Shown piece by piece: positions 1 to 14,259 of a DNA stretch of 64,000 bases. The position numbers and the translations under genes were made by a program. The stretch's first letter is position 1, and every line of letters starts with the position of its first letter. The notes below the pieces were generated by a model. That model was given only the letters and a program-made list of their open reading frames with translations. It ran no database searches and was not told the DNA's origin. Origin of the DNA: Guyanagaster necrorhizus (taxonomy: Eukaryota; Basidiomycota; Agaricomycetes; Agaricales; Physalacriaceae). The stretch spans positions 718,591 to 782,590 of the forward strand of contig NW_025064881.1 of NCBI RefSeq assembly GCF_019112545.1, read 5' to 3'.

Positions 1-590
1 GTAAAGAACTGATATTGATATATCAACTACTATATATAATTCTTCATCAGAAACAGATGATAAAAATATATAATTATCTTACTCTTATTATATATGTTGC
101 AATACATAAAGATTTCTAGCTGAAATATATGCTTTGAAGTGAAGATTTAAAGTCTGTTTGGCCACAAGAGTGGTTTTTGATATACCAATATAAATTCTTA
201 TATGTAGTAGACACTTATTTTATTAGATATTAATACTTTAAAAGTTTATATATTATTTAAAAGTGCTTGGTTGCTATCAGCATTATATTCTGAGCAGGTA
301 GCCAACTCAGCAGATATCATCAAATGAATAGACAGGTTGCTCAAATAGTCAGCATAGCAAATGCTATTAATAGATAGAAAATTTTTTATGATCAGCTAAA
401 TTAAACAGATCAGAAAATACTATGACCACTAAACAGATTGTCTCATAGGTTCTTTAAAACAACATAGTAATTAAGTATTCTATATATAGGACTTAAAATA
501 GTCATCAGTCTAAGTTATTATCATTCAAAAATAACTGTGTCAGATTTTATAACAAAAGTTATAGCTACTAACTTGCTATGCTATTAGTTC
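1..590. other. AT-rich stretch with no recognisable gene
   Basis: The sequence is AT-rich with many stops in all frames. Weak similarity to the region upstream of the P450 may begin near 500. I see no LTR end, coding frame or RNA gene here. Confidence 0.6.
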
Positions 591-1530
591 ATGTGCTTTA
601 CTCAAATCTCTGAAGGCATTGCAAGCACTATCCACATATGGCACATCAAGAAGACTAGAGTATCACTACTCCACTAGTATATTGCACCTGATAAAGTGAC
701 CTATACAGTTGAATCAGATAGACATTTGAAAACCTAATAAGTATTAGCATGCAGCTCAGACTATGTGCTTTCCAAAGAAAAAGATGTCATTGCACAATCA
801 AGAGTGGTGAGGCAGTTTCATAATGTCATCCTCAATTCATGCTCACCTCCAATGGCCACTGTGGCAATGAATGAAAGGACAGAGTTGTAAAGTACATTTC
901 TTAATTAAAAATAGTCTCCATGCTACTTGGCTAATATCTGTTAGGCCTGAGTGACATGTGATCTATAACACATGGTAAATAAGTGCTGTATCATGTTTGT
1001 ACAATCATGCTTAAGTCCACTTGATGTGTTTGCAGATATTATGTCCCAAAGTCAATACTATAGTTGACCTGAGTAAAGCAGTAGAATAAAGAATAGTTCA
1101 AGACTAGGAATACATGGTATTGGCTATGCTACTTATATACCATTTGTCTTCTGGATAATTATAATGCTACTAATTGTGAGTGTCTGTACTATAGTGCCCA
1201 TTGTCCTAAGGCATCATGGTTATCTACAATAGAGCAATTGTCTCATTGTTAAGGCATCATTACATATTTTAGAGCAGTGATCAATGTGATGACCAAGATG
1301 CTTCCACAGTCCTGATGCTCCCATGATCCTAAGCACTGATCTAAGCACTCTAACTAAGTATAAATAGGGGTTAAAATGCAAAGAATGCAAAAGAAAAATA
1401 GAAAATCATAACAATATCCAAGATCTAAAGCAAAGATGCTAAGGCCTAGCATCCAAGGCAACAAACCTCTTTGCATGGTATGATGCTGCAAATACAGAGT
1501 TTGGAAAGTAATGGTTGATCAATCTGAGAC
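590..1530 (+). repeat. Decayed paralogous copy of the P450 upstream region
   Basis: After removing the solo LTR at 939-1413, this block aligns by eye, in the same orientation, with about 26,480-26,910. Shared anchors include ttactcRaaYctct, agttgaat, acaatc, gcagtt and tttgg spaced alike in both. CG in the 26.5-kb copy is usually TG or CA here. It is therefore a duplicated segment later CpG-depleted. I cannot tell by eye which copy is original or how far the duplication extends on either side. Confidence 0.65.
939..1413 (-). repeat. Solo LTR of a Gypsy element with target-site duplication
   Basis: A 475-bp unit begins TGTTAG and ends ATAACA, the same termini as the two LTR pairs to the right. 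It is flanked on both sides by the identical 5-bp sequence atatc (934-938 and 1414-1418). No internal retroelement sequence adjoins it, so it is a solo LTR left by recombination between two LTRs. It is a diverged member of the same LTR group; the 3' portion (ctaagca, ggggtt, aaaatcataaca) is closest. Orientation follows the other elements. Confidence 0.85.
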
Positions 1531-4500
1531 AATTTATATATAAGTGGGAAATATTGCAGCTTTGGTTCTTAGCACTTAGGTGTGAGACCATGAAAAAATT
1601 TGTTGGTCATCTGTGCAAAATTTCTCTGCTTTATGAGTCATAAGTCTCTCCTACCAATTGTTCTGTATCTGATCTAGAAGGTGATACAGCAAAGGCAGTA
1701 ATCAAATCTCATTGTTTTGTGAAGCTGTTCAACAACAGCTGCAGAGTCACAGAAAGAGAGGTCAGCTCAGATCATGCATTAGCTGAGGAAATAAACCTCA
1801 TAAAGATGTATCTCTGTGGCTAAGAATTAATACAGATTCTGATGGCAATACATTTCATAAGTTTACACTCTTATAAGCTAGGAGTCAGTTGTAAAATACT
1901 CAAGGCATGTTTCATCCTCTCATTTCAGGAGACACTGCTGAATAGTTTTTGCAGCAGGAATGAATAAAAGCAAAATCCTAAAATGACTTTTGTAATTCTT
2001 ATTTGAATATTCATAGTCTTACTGTACAGTTCATAATATATATATTAAGATACCTTTTGTATGTATATCAGTTGGCCTTTTTTCATCACTCATATCCTTC
2101 TGAGCATGACAACTTATGCTAAAATGAATTACCACTTACATTCTATGACAATGCTGCAGCCATATCATTCAACTGAGTCCAAGTAACAAGGCAAAAGGTT
2201 AATTCAAAGCAGAGCTTTGAGGGTGACATCAAGCATGGTAATGATGACATAGCATTTTAGTTCTGAATAGTGACAATAGCAGAATCTACTCTGATAGCAT
2301 TAATATAAATACCATTTTTTGACTTATTTTGAACTGGTATATACTGTACTGGTATAGACAGGTTATCTGAGCTTTGAGGGGCAGAGGAAATAGTTATAGA
2401 AAATAGTCATCATAGTTGTTATCATTGGCATTCATTGAGAGTTAGACCAGCCCAGATGAATCTGCTTCCACAAATATTGAACAAAGACTATGACAAGAAG
2501 CTAATAGTCTTCAGTTGTTATCTCAATATCACTGAATACTCAGCATGTCTCCTTATATTTTGAAAAGAACACAACTGGAGTTGATTCACTAAAACAGATG
2601 GACTATCAACAGTATATCATGATAGCATCATCTGTAATCACATTCAATTCTGAGTATCCTCTTTCCTTTGATGACTCTATCATCAGCCTATCCCACAATT
2701 CTGGTGTTTCAAAATACAGGTATTCAATGCAATTATATTGACATGTATACCATCACTGAAAGCTGGACATATGACATTGATCAGTGGTATGCTGTATTAA
2801 CCATGCTCTATACCTGCATTTCTGCTTTCTCATCTGGCCACTCATTCCAAACTTGTGCCAAATCACATTCTAATGTTTGGGGCTCCTCTTTGACCTCTCT
2901 CTAATCCTTTACTGGAGCAACTCAGTTCAGATCAATAAAAAGCCCTCTATTGGCTGCATGTTCAGTAAAGCAATAGATATTGGTGTTTTCCTTCTAAAAG
3001 CTATTATGTAGAATGTCTTTGTCAATAGTGAAGCTTCCTGCATCAAAGAGACAACAAAGCTAAAGTTGTGCATCTGCCAGTCCTGGAAACAAATTGTTTA
3101 CAGCATCCAATATATTTTGTTTTGATGTCTTGAGCCTATTTTCAACAACTTGAAGAGCACAAGTGCACAAGTTATCATCAGATATTTTGGAAAGATACTT
3201 CACCATAATGAGGATGGCCAGGGTGTAGACATAGAGGATGGTGAAATGCTGTAAAGTAGCACTAAATGAACCAACAATATGTGGGATGCACACCACTAAA
3301 TCACTAATACCAAATCACAATATAGTTCAAGGAAGGAATAATAACATCTGGACTCTCAGTATATAGAGAATGTAACATTGATAGGATGCAATAGAATGTA
3401 ATTCAAGAATATATATTGCAGTTTACTGGGACAAAGTTGTCTGTGTCACTGAACACATCAAAATCTATCTCAAACAGTCTGCCTGGTGCAGTTTCTCAAC
3501 TGATATAATGTGTCTGATTGCAACTTATACACAAAACTGAACTGTTCTGAACTGTTTCTAGTCCATTCTGACTGTCTGACACAAACTTTTGATTGCTTTC
3601 TGGGGTTTTTGCACAAACAAAGTGATCTGGCCATCACAATACTATTCAAGCTGAGCCCACAACTCAAAGCTCTTAACACAACTCTTACTATTTGCTTGGT
3701 AGTATTTTGGGAGAGGTCAGAAACCTGCTCTCCTCCCTCTATATACAATCTGGTATTTATACTTTCTAGCTATCTATGGCTGACTAATATAATCAACTAC
3801 TGACTAATATACTTGCTGATGCAATCAGAGAGGCTAAACTTATTTTCCAACAGATATGAGCTCATGAGCAGCTATCTGATCAGTTGATCAGGCTGGATCC
3901 TGATTTTTGCTATTATGCTAATCATACAGATCTCTGCTTTCAGACCTGAGAATCTTGCATATTACACAGCAAGGCTCACTAATGCTCTGGTCTCTGCTAG
4001 ACAGAGAAACATCACACTCAAGAGGACTATGCTCTCTTCAGATAATCACTTGTTTAGTATATTTTACTATAGTGGGTACAGGATAGCTAACTGAGTAAAA
4101 GGCAATAAATATATCCTTTTTTCTATCTAGTATGGTTGCCTGGCACATCAGTGGAGTCTTTCTCAGTCAGGTTATTGAGCAGATGAATGACATCTTTATG
4201 TTTGGAATGCCACTATAAAGATTTGCTTATCTAAGAAGAGTCATCATTTAATCAAAGACAGAATACAAACCCTGATGTTGGCATACTCTGGTACTAAGAA
4301 AATGTCAAGGTGAAAGGATAGTTTTTCAATGAATTTAGAAATTCAGTGATTATGATATTGACATGCCCTCCCCATGTTCAGATATGTAAAATTGTGAAAT
4401 TTGAGAATACATAGACTATATTTCAGTCCACTAAGCATGTAACTGAAAATAGAGCTAGAGCACAAAGAGACATAGCCATTATGATGCTAAACTAAAGTAA

Positions 4501-4571
4501 CAATGAGCAGAGTGTATAGTCTAGTGATAGACTAATACCAGAGAGGTTAGACTGCATGTGAGGTCCTAGCA
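1531..4571. other. AT-rich decayed sequence, origin not recognised
   Basis: Short open frames occur (2668-2904 plus, 3060-3296 minus, 3510-3803 plus) but none matches a family I know. Around 3790-4060 on the plus strand a coding-like stretch with a frameshift and stops reads through, which may be a dead transposon frame. I see no LTR pair or terminal repeats that define an element. Confidence 0.5.
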
Positions 4572-4576
4572 CTGGC

Positions 4577-5047
4577 TGTTAGACCCAAGCTGCATATGAT
4601 CTGAACATATGATAAACTGACATCACTTCACACTTTGAGTGAAATGTCAGAGTTCACTTATTGTGTATATAGATTGAGATGCATCAAGGCCTTGAGATTT
4701 GGCTTGAGAATAGAGTAGTATGAAGATAAACTTTAGCTTGAAGCTGGGGATTACCAGTGAGAGTGAGCTGTCTTAAATACTTGTACAGATTGTGTCTAAT
4801 TATACTACTTCCTATTGTACATCATCAAGTCCTTTGTGCTCATTGTCCTGAGGCATCACTACTATATACAAAAGGTTTGTTGTGCATCATTGGACAATAC
4901 TGTTATATCAAAAGACAATGACTGACTTGGCTGTTGTGATGATTAAGCCTCATCCTATAGTCCTAAGTGCTGGTCTAGATGCTCTGACTAAGCAAGATAG
5001 GGGTTATTTCATAGAAAAGAAAGAGTAAAATGGAAAAAATCATAACA
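4577..5047 (-). repeat. 3' LTR of outer Gypsy element
   Basis: The 471-bp LTR has TGTTA...TAACA ends. It pairs with 20410-20880. Differences between the two are nearly all transitions, several as TG in one copy against CA in the other. Confidence 0.92.
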
Positions 5048-5089
5048 TTATCTCCTCCTTAAGACCATCATCCCAATAGCTTAATTTAG

Positions 5090-8000
5090 AAATAATTTAT
5101 AGTCATATATAGCATCTGATGCATCCATATATTTTTTATTAACCAATTGGTTAGACTCCAGTCTATAGCCCTTCCAGCTGACCAAATAATCAACTGTAGT
5201 TGTCATTCTGCCACTCTTTGCTCTGACCTTTCATAATTTGTGATCTAAGATTTGATTGATTTTATAATGTTCTTCATTATTGATCAAATTGGATGAGGGC
5301 AGCAGAGAGTGTTGCTGATTTAAAAAGGCAGGAGCGATGTAGGGCATAAGCAGGGCTTTATTGAATACATTGTGGATCTTTCATTATAGTGGAAGTCATA
5401 ATTTATATGCAGACTGTCTGACTTTGGTGAGGATAGAGAACAGGCTGGTTTGCTTATCAGATAATTTACATTTTAGTTGAGGGAGGTGAAGGTTGGTGGT
5501 ATCCAATCAGACTTTGTTGTTGATAGAGTAATAGTGGATGGCACATCGATATGTATTATACTGTTTCTTTATTACTGCAGCCACTTTTTCAAGGGCTGCT
5601 CAGGTTTTATTATAAATATTCACCATTGTGGTGGTAAAGTCAGTTGATATAGGTGTGGTGCTGTGGAGATGAGTTGTTTGTGTGATGTTTGGGTATCATC
5701 TATAGTTGATAAAGAATGGAGTCTTCTCTGTGGCAGAGTGAATATAGTTATTATGTTGAAAGGCAGCAAGGGCAAGCCATTCGATCCAGTCATCCTGATA
5801 ATAGTTAATGAAGAGTCACAGGTATTTTTCAACTTCTTAGTTCACCTGCTCTGTCTGTCCATCTGTCTGAGGGTGGTATGCTGTAGAGGCATTACATTTA
5901 ATGTTTAGCAGTTGATAAAGGTCATCCAGAAACTTGGAGACAAATTGTGGTCCCTGATCAGAAATCACTGTTTGGAGTATGTTATACTTGGCATACATCT
6001 CATTACATAGGATCTTTGCCCATCCTTCTAATGTGAGTTCTGTGGAGCATGTGATCAGGATGATTGCCTTTAAGAAGCAATCAACAATGAATATGATGGC
6101 ATTATAGCTATTACAGTCTGAGAGTCCAGTTATCATATCCACCAAGATATATATCTAGGGGATTTGCAGAGTTTTATTAGAGTGAAAGAGAGCAGTCTTG
6201 GCTTGTATGGCAGTCTTCTCTCATTGGCAGGTTTTGCAACCCTTGATATAGCATTTGATATCTTATTCTAACTTTGGCCACCAGTATTTGCACAGAATCA
6301 GTTTCTTGGTTTTAGTGATTCCTGAGTGTCTCCATGTTGTGTGATCATGACATGTGGTGATGATTTCACCCTGCAGTGTTTGATCCCTGGGAATATAGAT
6401 TCACCTATTATAGCAGATCATCCTATCTTCCTTTGTTATCTCTTGCTCATGATTCAGGGATAGAGCTATATGTTGGTCTCATTTGCTTGTGCTCCTGATT
6501 ACACTCTTGATCCATTCATAGATCTCCTCCTCTATAGGCATTATCATGGTCTGAAAGTGTTCTGGTCATAATAATGTTACTTTCTCATTATCTTCTTTTC
6601 CTTGATTATGATCTGGCCTCCTACCGAGGAGGTCTGCCTTCTTATTTGCTGTTCTAGCCTTGTGGTGTAGCATATATGAGTACTGGCTTAGTTCAGTAAC
6701 CCACTGAGCTTGTCAGCAGTTAAGTTTCTGAGGTTGTCAAAAGTACTGAAGGTTTTGGTGATCTGTTCAGATTTCAAATGATTGGGTTGCACTGATAAGA
6801 TAATAGTGCTATTCTTTGAGGATGAGCATTATCACCAGTAGTTTCTTATCATATATTTCATAGTTGCATTCTGTGATGGTCAGAATCTTGGAAAGAAAGG
6901 CCACCAGTTGCTATCATCCACTCTGTTCTTGCAAGAGCATAGTCTCAATGGCCTCTTCATTAGAGTCTGCCTTGATGCAAAACTTATCATCCTGATCTGA
7001 GATGACTAGTATGATATCTTCTGCCAGTCACCACTTTAGATTGTCAAACACTGATTGTTATGATGGTCTCCATGTTTAAGGGGTGTTGCCAGTCAACTGG
7101 GTCATGGGTTGGATGATGTGGCTGTAGTCTTAGATGAATCAGCAATAGAAGTTGGTAAATCCTAGGAAGGATTGTAACTCCTTCTTTTTGACTGGTTTCA
7201 GCCACTCTATTATCTTGGCAACCTTGATCAGGTCTATGCAGATGCTCTCTTCACTGATTATCACTCCTAAGTACTTGGTCTCAAGCACCTTAAACTCATA
7301 TTTCTTGACCTTGAGAAAGAGCTTATGCTTTCACATTAAGATCAGCACTTGTCATACCAGCTTGCAGTGCTCTTCCTTGGTTTTTGATATGATTAGGATG
7401 TTATTCATCATCCATTGGAAAGTCATAGAGGAGTTGGTTAATCTGAAAAACATGATAGTGAGCTTGAACAATCTCTGATTGGTCTAGAAGGCAGCTTTCC
7501 ATTTGTTCCCTTCTTTGATGCAGATCTTATTGTATCCCTATCAGATATCAAGCTTAATATAGTATTTGGCTCCCTAAAGCTTGTCCATTAGCTTAGAGAT
7601 TAATAGAAGTGGATAACAATTCTTGATGGTCATCTCATTAAGCTTCCAATAGTTCTGTACTGGTCATAGTTTATCATCCTTTTTCTTGATGAAGAAGAAT
7701 AGTGAGGCTATGGGTGATTTTGATGGCTTAATGTATCTGCTAGACAAGTTTTCATCAAGGAACTTGTCCAGCTCCTGTTGTTCATGATTGCCAAGAGGAT
7801 AGATTTCACAGTCCAGATTGGCATTGGCATTTGGAATCAGCTTGATGGTGTGGTCTCATAGTTTCAGAGCTGGGAGCTCATTGAAGCTTTCCTTTTCAAA
7901 GAGGTCTTTGAAGTCTTGTGCCTATTCAGACACCATCTCCTCAAATGTTTTCTTCTTCTTTCCTTCATGTGCTTTTGCAGCTAGATTATTGTCATGGTGA

Positions 8001-8890
8001 ACAGCCCAGATGTGTAGCACCTGTTGTATGTTGATGGCAAGTATTGTTTTGCCATCCTCCATCTCTTCATTCCATTGGTCCTCAGGATCTTTGTCAGATA
8101 ACTCAAATGAAATCTTGTGGCACTTGCAGCATGCAAAGATGACTTTTCTGATCTTTCAGCTGATGAGCAGATTATAACAAATCAGCCAATCATGGCTAAG
8201 GAAAACCTCTTTGGTTCTGAGGTCTATTATGGCTAAGTTGATTCATTCTGAGTGATCACCAATAGTGAATCATAACTCAACAAATTCAGTAATTGAGCCA
8301 GCCTGGTTCTTTGTTTCATCTGCATTATAGACTGGAATGAGGGTGGCTGTGGCTTTAGTGGGGAGTTGGTGCTTGTCGATGAAAGTGCAGTTGATAGAGC
8401 TGCCTGTGTATCTGCTGTCAACCAGTATAGTCACAGCATGAGTAGTTCAGTTTGTGAGGGTCTTGATTTGTGCTTTGACCATTAGATCCCATCTCTGAGT
8501 TTTGATTTGCCAAATGTATCTTTGGAATCCTCATAACTTGTCAAGCCATTCAAGAGCCTAACATCACTTGGCCTTCTTTATTTCATCAATGACTTCTTCA
8601 ATGCAGGTTTTGTGTATCCAATTCTTGAGTACTGCCTTTGCTGCTTCCTCTGTTGGTGCTTCCCATATAGCTCTCCATGTTCATTCTGTGTCAAATGGTT
8701 TGAGCCATATCTTGGGGGCCTCTCCCCCCTGTTCAGCCTATAGGCACTTGAGTTTGTTTGAGTTGCAATTCATTGGTGTGTGAAAAGAGAATAAAATTGA
8801 GTATATCCAAATGCATGCATAATTTAGGCATAGAGGTGACTACAGAAATACTATTAGTCTATTTAACTATTAGTTGCACACTGTGAAGTC
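5090..8890 (-). pseudogene. Outer Gypsy pol remnant (protease, RT, RNase H, integrase, chromodomain)
   Basis: On the minus strand, decayed frames read in order: a protease-like segment near 8,380 with the active-site triad reading DSR instead of DSG; reverse transcriptase about 7,030-7,800; RNase H about 6,640-6,900; integrase core about 5,837-6,180 with SDQGPQF and the YHPQTDGQTEQVN motif; and a C-terminal chromodomain (about 5,090-5,250, LVSWKGYR-like). Compared with the inner element, 51 bp are missing in frame at about 7,398-7,404, which removes the YLDD catalytic box. Many TAG and TGA stops interrupt it. It would have encoded the replication enzymes of a chromovirus-clade retrotransposon and is non-functional. 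Confidence 0.88.
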
Positions 8891-8899
8891 CTTTGGCTG

Positions 8900-9867
8900 A
8901 CCCAGTGGAATTGCTCACTGGTCAGCCCCATTTTTTATCTCCTCCACCTTTGTGTTGAATCCTAACTCCTCTTTTTCTTTCTGGAGTTTGGCAATCTGAT
9001 CCTGGATGTCTTCTCAGATCTGCTTCTTCTTAAAGCAATCCTTTGACATGTGGCCCTTCTGTCTACAATTGAAGCACTTTCCTTCTTTCTTCAGTCGATC
9101 TATATCTATAGATTTGCCTGTCTCTGTGTAAATAGTTCCTGTTCCCATCTTCTAGGCTGAGTATGACAGGCTGGCCATCAAGGATCTCAGTTTGGCAGCA
9201 CTAGTTGTATTAGTGGTTTTACTGGAGTTTGACTAGTTTGGTTTCCAGTAATCTTGCAGAGTATTCTGCTCTGCCTTCTGCTGTTGTCACTCCTTGTACA
9301 TCTCAATGATCTGCTCCTTCCATTCATCATATCCCTTCAGAATCAGCTGCTTGATTCTGATAGCTGTGATCATAGTGATGTATAAAGACAGAGTTCCTCT
9401 CTTGAGAGCCTCAGCCATTCTTCCATCATCTGCCATATCATCTCATATTCCAGCAAGCTTGATGAGCCTTTTCAGCTCATCAAAGTAGTCAGTTGCTGCT
9501 TTGTCTCCTATCTTCCAGTCCTTGATCTTCTGTTTGTACATCTTCTGCACTGCCAGATCAATGAATTTGTTGTTTAACATCTATTTGAACACTGGCTATA
9601 AGAGATACCAGTAGTGCCCCCTTGTAGTTGATCAGAAGTTGGGTGAGATCAAGATCCATCAGATCTTGGCCTTGTCTTCAAGGTATGAGGCAATGAAGAC
9701 TACTCAGTTCATATCAGTTCTGAGGTAGCCTATATACATCTTGAAGTATTGTTCACAATTGATCAAAAATTAGTCAATATTATCTGAGGCCCCTTTGAAA
9801 GGTCAGAGCTTTCAAAGCAAGTCTGATTTGCATTGTAGCACTATAGCATTCTCTGATAATGTTCTCA
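8900..9867 (-). pseudogene. Outer Gypsy gag, 3' part with zinc knuckle
   Basis: The minus strand encodes a nucleocapsid CCHC knuckle at 9035-9076 (CFNCRQKGHM...C, spacing C-x2-C-x4-H-x4-C). Upstream lies capsid-like sequence matching the inner element's gag. The frame is broken by stops and is then interrupted by the inner element, which begins at 9873 after the target sequence ttagg. Gag would form the virus-like particle and package RNA. Confidence 0.8.
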
Positions 9868-9872
9868 TTAGG

Positions 9873-10330
9873 TGTTAGACTCAAGTGTCATGTGAGTTAT
9901 AGCACATGATAATCAGAAGCTTCCTCACACTTCAGGAAGTCAACTGTTTCACTGATGTGCTAATGGCTTGTTGTGTCACAAGGCCATTCTGGTATGGCTC
10001 AAGAGTAGGATAATATGAATAAACTTTAGCTCGAAGCTGGGGTTACCAGTGAGATCAAGCCTCCTTAAATACTATACAGATTTCACTAATAATACTATAT
10101 ACTTATTGTGTCTTTCTCTATCTGTTGTGCTCATTGTCTTTGAGCATTGTTACCATACATAAAAAGGTTGTCTCTGTTATTGAGCATCGCTGTTGCATTG
10201 AAAGACAATGACAGACTCAGCTGATTGTGATGACCAAGCTTTGTTCTCATGGTCTTAAGCACTCATTCTTGACACCTTGACTAAGCATAATAGGGGCTAT
10301 GTTGAAGAAAGAATAGGAAAAATTGTAACA
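9873..10330 (-). repeat. 3' LTR of inner Gypsy element
   Basis: The LTR is 458 bp, with tgttagac at the left end and gtaaca at the right end. It pairs with 17581-18038. Reciprocal TG/CA differences to its partner are frequent, for example TG at 9886-9887 against CA at 17594-17595. Confidence 0.93.
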
Positions 10331-10363
10331 TTACCTTCTCCTTAAGATCATCATCTCAATAGC

Positions 10364-13300
10364 TTAATTAAGGGATAATTTGTAGTCATATATAGCTTCA
10401 TCAGCATTCATCAGTTTTTTGTTGACCCACTGGTTTGATTTGAGTCTGTAGCCTTTCCAACTGACCAGGTAATCGACCATAGTTGTTGTCCCACCACCTT
10501 TAGCTTTTATTTTTTGCAACTTGTGGTTGAGGACCTGATTGACTTTGTAATGCTCTTTATCATCGATGAGATCAGGGGGTGGCAGCAGAGGTTTTTTCTG
10601 GTTTGGAAAGGCAGGGGCAATGTATGGCATTAATAATATCTCATTAAAAACATCATGAATCTTCCAGGCTGTGGGCAACTTGAGTTTGTATATGCTGGTG
10701 CCAATTTTTGATATTATAGAGAAGGGGCCTATGCATTTATTGGCTAGCTTTCGTTTAGGACACAGGAGGTGTAAGTGTGTTGTATCCAACCATACTTTAT
10801 TATTGGTGGCATAGTTGTATGTGGGTTGGCAATGCTTATCATACTATCTTTTCATTGTTTTGGTGGCTTTTTCAAGCATGGCCTTTGTTTCGGTATGGAT
10901 TTTTGTCATGGTGATGGCAAAATCCATGGATGCTGAGGTGGATGTTCAGTGGTGCTGGGTTTGTGCTACATTTGAGTGGCATCCATGGTTCATGAAGAAT
11001 AGTGTTTTCCCCATTGCTGAATGAATCTGATTATTATGTTGGAATGCAGTGAGGGCCAGCCATTCTACCCAGTCATCCTGTTGATAATTAATGAAGAGGC
11101 AAAGGTATTTTTTGACTTCTTGATTTGTGTGTTCCATTTGTCCATCCATTTGGGGATGATATGCCATGGATGCATTTCATTTGATGTTTAAGAGACAATA
11201 GAGGTTGTCTAAAAATTTGGAGACAAATTGTGGTCTCCTGTCCAAAATAACAATTTGTGGCATGCCATACTTGGCATAGACCTCATCGCATAAGATCTTT
11301 GCCCATCCTTCAGATGTTAGTTTGGTGGAACAAGTGATTGGTATGATCGCCTTAGAAAATCAATCAACTATGACGATGATGGTGTCATAGCCATTATATT
11401 TGGGTAATCCCATGATCATGTCTACTGAGATATGGGTCCATGGCATCGATGAGACCTTGTTTGGGTGAAGTGGTGCAGCTTGAGGTTGGATGGATGATTT
11501 CTCTCATTGACGCACTTCACATGCTTTGACATATGCAGTGACATTGTTGCTCATTTTAGGCCACCAGTAATTTCTCAATACCAGTTCTTTGGTTTTGGCT
11601 ATTCCTGGATGGCCAGTGGTGGCATGGTCATGGCAAGTGGCGAGGACCTCACCATGCAGTCTTTGATCTTGGAGAATGTAAATTCACCTGTCATAGTAAA
11701 TTAGTCCTTTTTTCTTAGTCATTTCTTGTTTGTGATTGAGGGAGGGAGCTATTTATTGGTCCCATTTGTGGTTATTCTGAATCGCACTCTTGATGCACTC
11801 ATGGATTTCCTCCTCCATCAGCATTATTATGGTCTGGAAATGTTCAGGCTGTAATAATGTTATTCCTTCATTGTCAGATCCCTCCTGATCATGATCTGCT
11901 CATCGGCTCAGAAGATCAGCCTTCTTGTTAGCTATACCAGCCTTGTGATGGAGTGTGTACTGGTACTGGCTGAGCTCAGTGACCCATCTGGCCTGTCGGC
12001 AGTTCAATTTCTGTGGTTGCCAGAAATACCATAGGTTTTGGTGATCAGTCCAAATTTTAAATACTTTCATAGCCCCAATCAGATAATGTCACCATTCTTC
12101 CAAGGTGAGCATTATCACAAGCAGTTTCTTGTTGTAGATCTCATAGTTGCATTCATTAATAGTTAATGCTTTGGAGAGGAACACAACTGGTCTCCATCTT
12201 CCATCCTGTTCTTGTGAGAGTATGGCACCGATAGCACCTTCACTGGAATTGGCTTCCACTCAGAACTTCCTTTCTTGACTGGGAATAGCGAGTATGACAT
12301 CCTTGGCTAGTCGTCGTTTCAGATTATCAAAAGCAACTTGCTAGGAATGTCCCCAGGTCCATGGGGTGTTGCTGGTCAGTTGGGTCATAGGTTGGATGAT
12401 TTTACTGTAATCCTGAATGAACCATTGGTAGAAGTTGATAAATCTAAGGAATAATTGAAGCTCCTTTTTTCTGGTTGGTTCTGGCCACTCAGTTACCCCA
12501 GCCACTTTTATGAGATCCATCCAAATACTTCCTTCACTGATGATAACCCCTAGATATTCCATCTCGAGTACTTCAAATTTGCATTTTTCCACCTTGAGGA
12601 ATAGTTTATGTTTCCTCATGAGAGATAGTACTTGTCGTACTAGCTTCTGGTGCTCCTCCTTCATTTGTGACATGATAAAAATGTCATCCAGATATATTGT
12701 GACCTTTCTGGTGGTGATGAGGTCTTTGAATATATCATTCATCATCCATTGAAATGTTGCTGGAGAATTGGTGAGTCTAAAAAACATGACTGTGAGTTCA
12801 AATAACCCCCTGTTCATCCAGAACACTGCCTTCCATTTGTCTCCTTCTTTGATGCAGACATTGTTATATTTCCATCGGACATCGAGTTTGGTGTAATATT
12901 TAGCACCTCAGAGTTTGTCCATTAACTCTGAGATGAGTGGAAGGGGATAATAGTTTTGGATCATCATCTCATTTAACTTCTGGTAATCTTAGACTGGTCA
13001 GAGCTTGCCATTCTTTTTCTTGATGAAGAAGAATGGTGATGCCATGGGAGACTTTGATGGCCTGATGCATCCACTAGACAGGTTCTCATCCAAGAACTTG
13101 TCTAGCTCTTATTGCTTGTTGGTACCAAGGAGATATGTCTTGCAGTCCAGATTAGCATTGACATTTGAGATCAGCTCAATGGCATAGTCCCAGGGTTTCA
13201 ACTTCAGCAGTTCATTGAAGCTCTCCTTTTCAAACAAGTCCTTGAAGTCTCATGCTCACTTTGGCACCATCTCTTCAAATATCTTCTCCTCCTTGCATTC

Positions 13301-14060
13301 ATTTGCCTTGGCAGTGAGATTGTTGACATGATGGACTGTGTGGATGTGTAATTCCTTCTGGATGTCAATGGTGAGAATGGTTTCCCCATCCTCCATCTCT
13401 TCATTCCATCGGTCCTCTGGATCCTCATCAGGCAACTCAAATGGGATTTTTTGACATCGGCATCAGGTGAATGTGATTCACCTAGTCTTCTAGTTAATTA
13501 GTGGATTGTGACATATTAGCCAATCATGACCAAGAAAGACTTCCTTGGTTCTGAGATCTGTCATGGCTAAGTCAATCCATTCAGAGTGATCTCTGATTGT
13601 GAGTCAGAGTTTGACAAACTCGGTAATTGAACCAGCTTGGTTTTTGGTTCCATCTGCATTATAAACCGGGATTGGGGCCGCTGTAGCCTAGGTTGGAAGT
13701 TTGTGTTTGTTGACAAAGGCATGGTTGATGGAACTCTCAGTGCAACTGCTATCAATCAGGGTAGATATGACATAGGTTGTCCAGGATATAAGGGTTTCAA
13801 TTTGAGCCTTTGAGACCAAATCATGCTCTGGGGTTTTAGACTGGCATATGAACTTATGTGATCCTTGTAACTCGTCAAGCCACTCCAGGGCTTGGCACCA
13901 TTCAGCCTGCCTCATTCCTTCCACTATTTTATCAATTACTTCTTCAGCCCTTGTTTGGTGGACCCAATTTTTAAGCATGGCTTTTGCCATTGCTTCATTC
14001 TTAGCATCTCTGATGGCTCTCCACATTCATTCAGTATCAAATGGTTTGAGCCAAGTATTG
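10364..14060 (-). pseudogene. Inner Gypsy pol remnant with YLDD and chromodomain
   Basis: Minus-strand frames in order: protease-like segment near 13,720 where the DSG triad reads DSS (TLIDSSCTESSIN); RT with LTNSPATFQ and the catalytic YLDD at 12683-12694; RNase H about 11,900-12,330; integrase core about 11,200-11,420 with the second catalytic aspartate in VILDRRPQF, followed by YHPQMDGQ (about 11,130-11,167); then integrase C-terminus and chromodomain (10364-10789) with LVSWKGYRLKSNQWV. Chromodomains direct this chromovirus clade toward heterochromatin. In-frame stops, mostly TAG and TGA, break every domain junction. It is better preserved than the outer copy but inactive. Confidence 0.9.
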
Positions 14061-14259
14061 GGGCCCTCTGCTTTTGTTTAGCCCATAGATGTTTGAGTTT
14101 TTTCTTCTTGTGATTCAGGAGTATGCAGAATAGATGACTGGGGTATATTCAAATGCATAGATAGAGTAAGTATAGGAGTAACTACAGAAATCCGATCAGT
14201 CTGACTAGCAGTTGTAGGTTGCACACCATTAAAGTCTGTGGCTGGCTCAGTGGAATTGC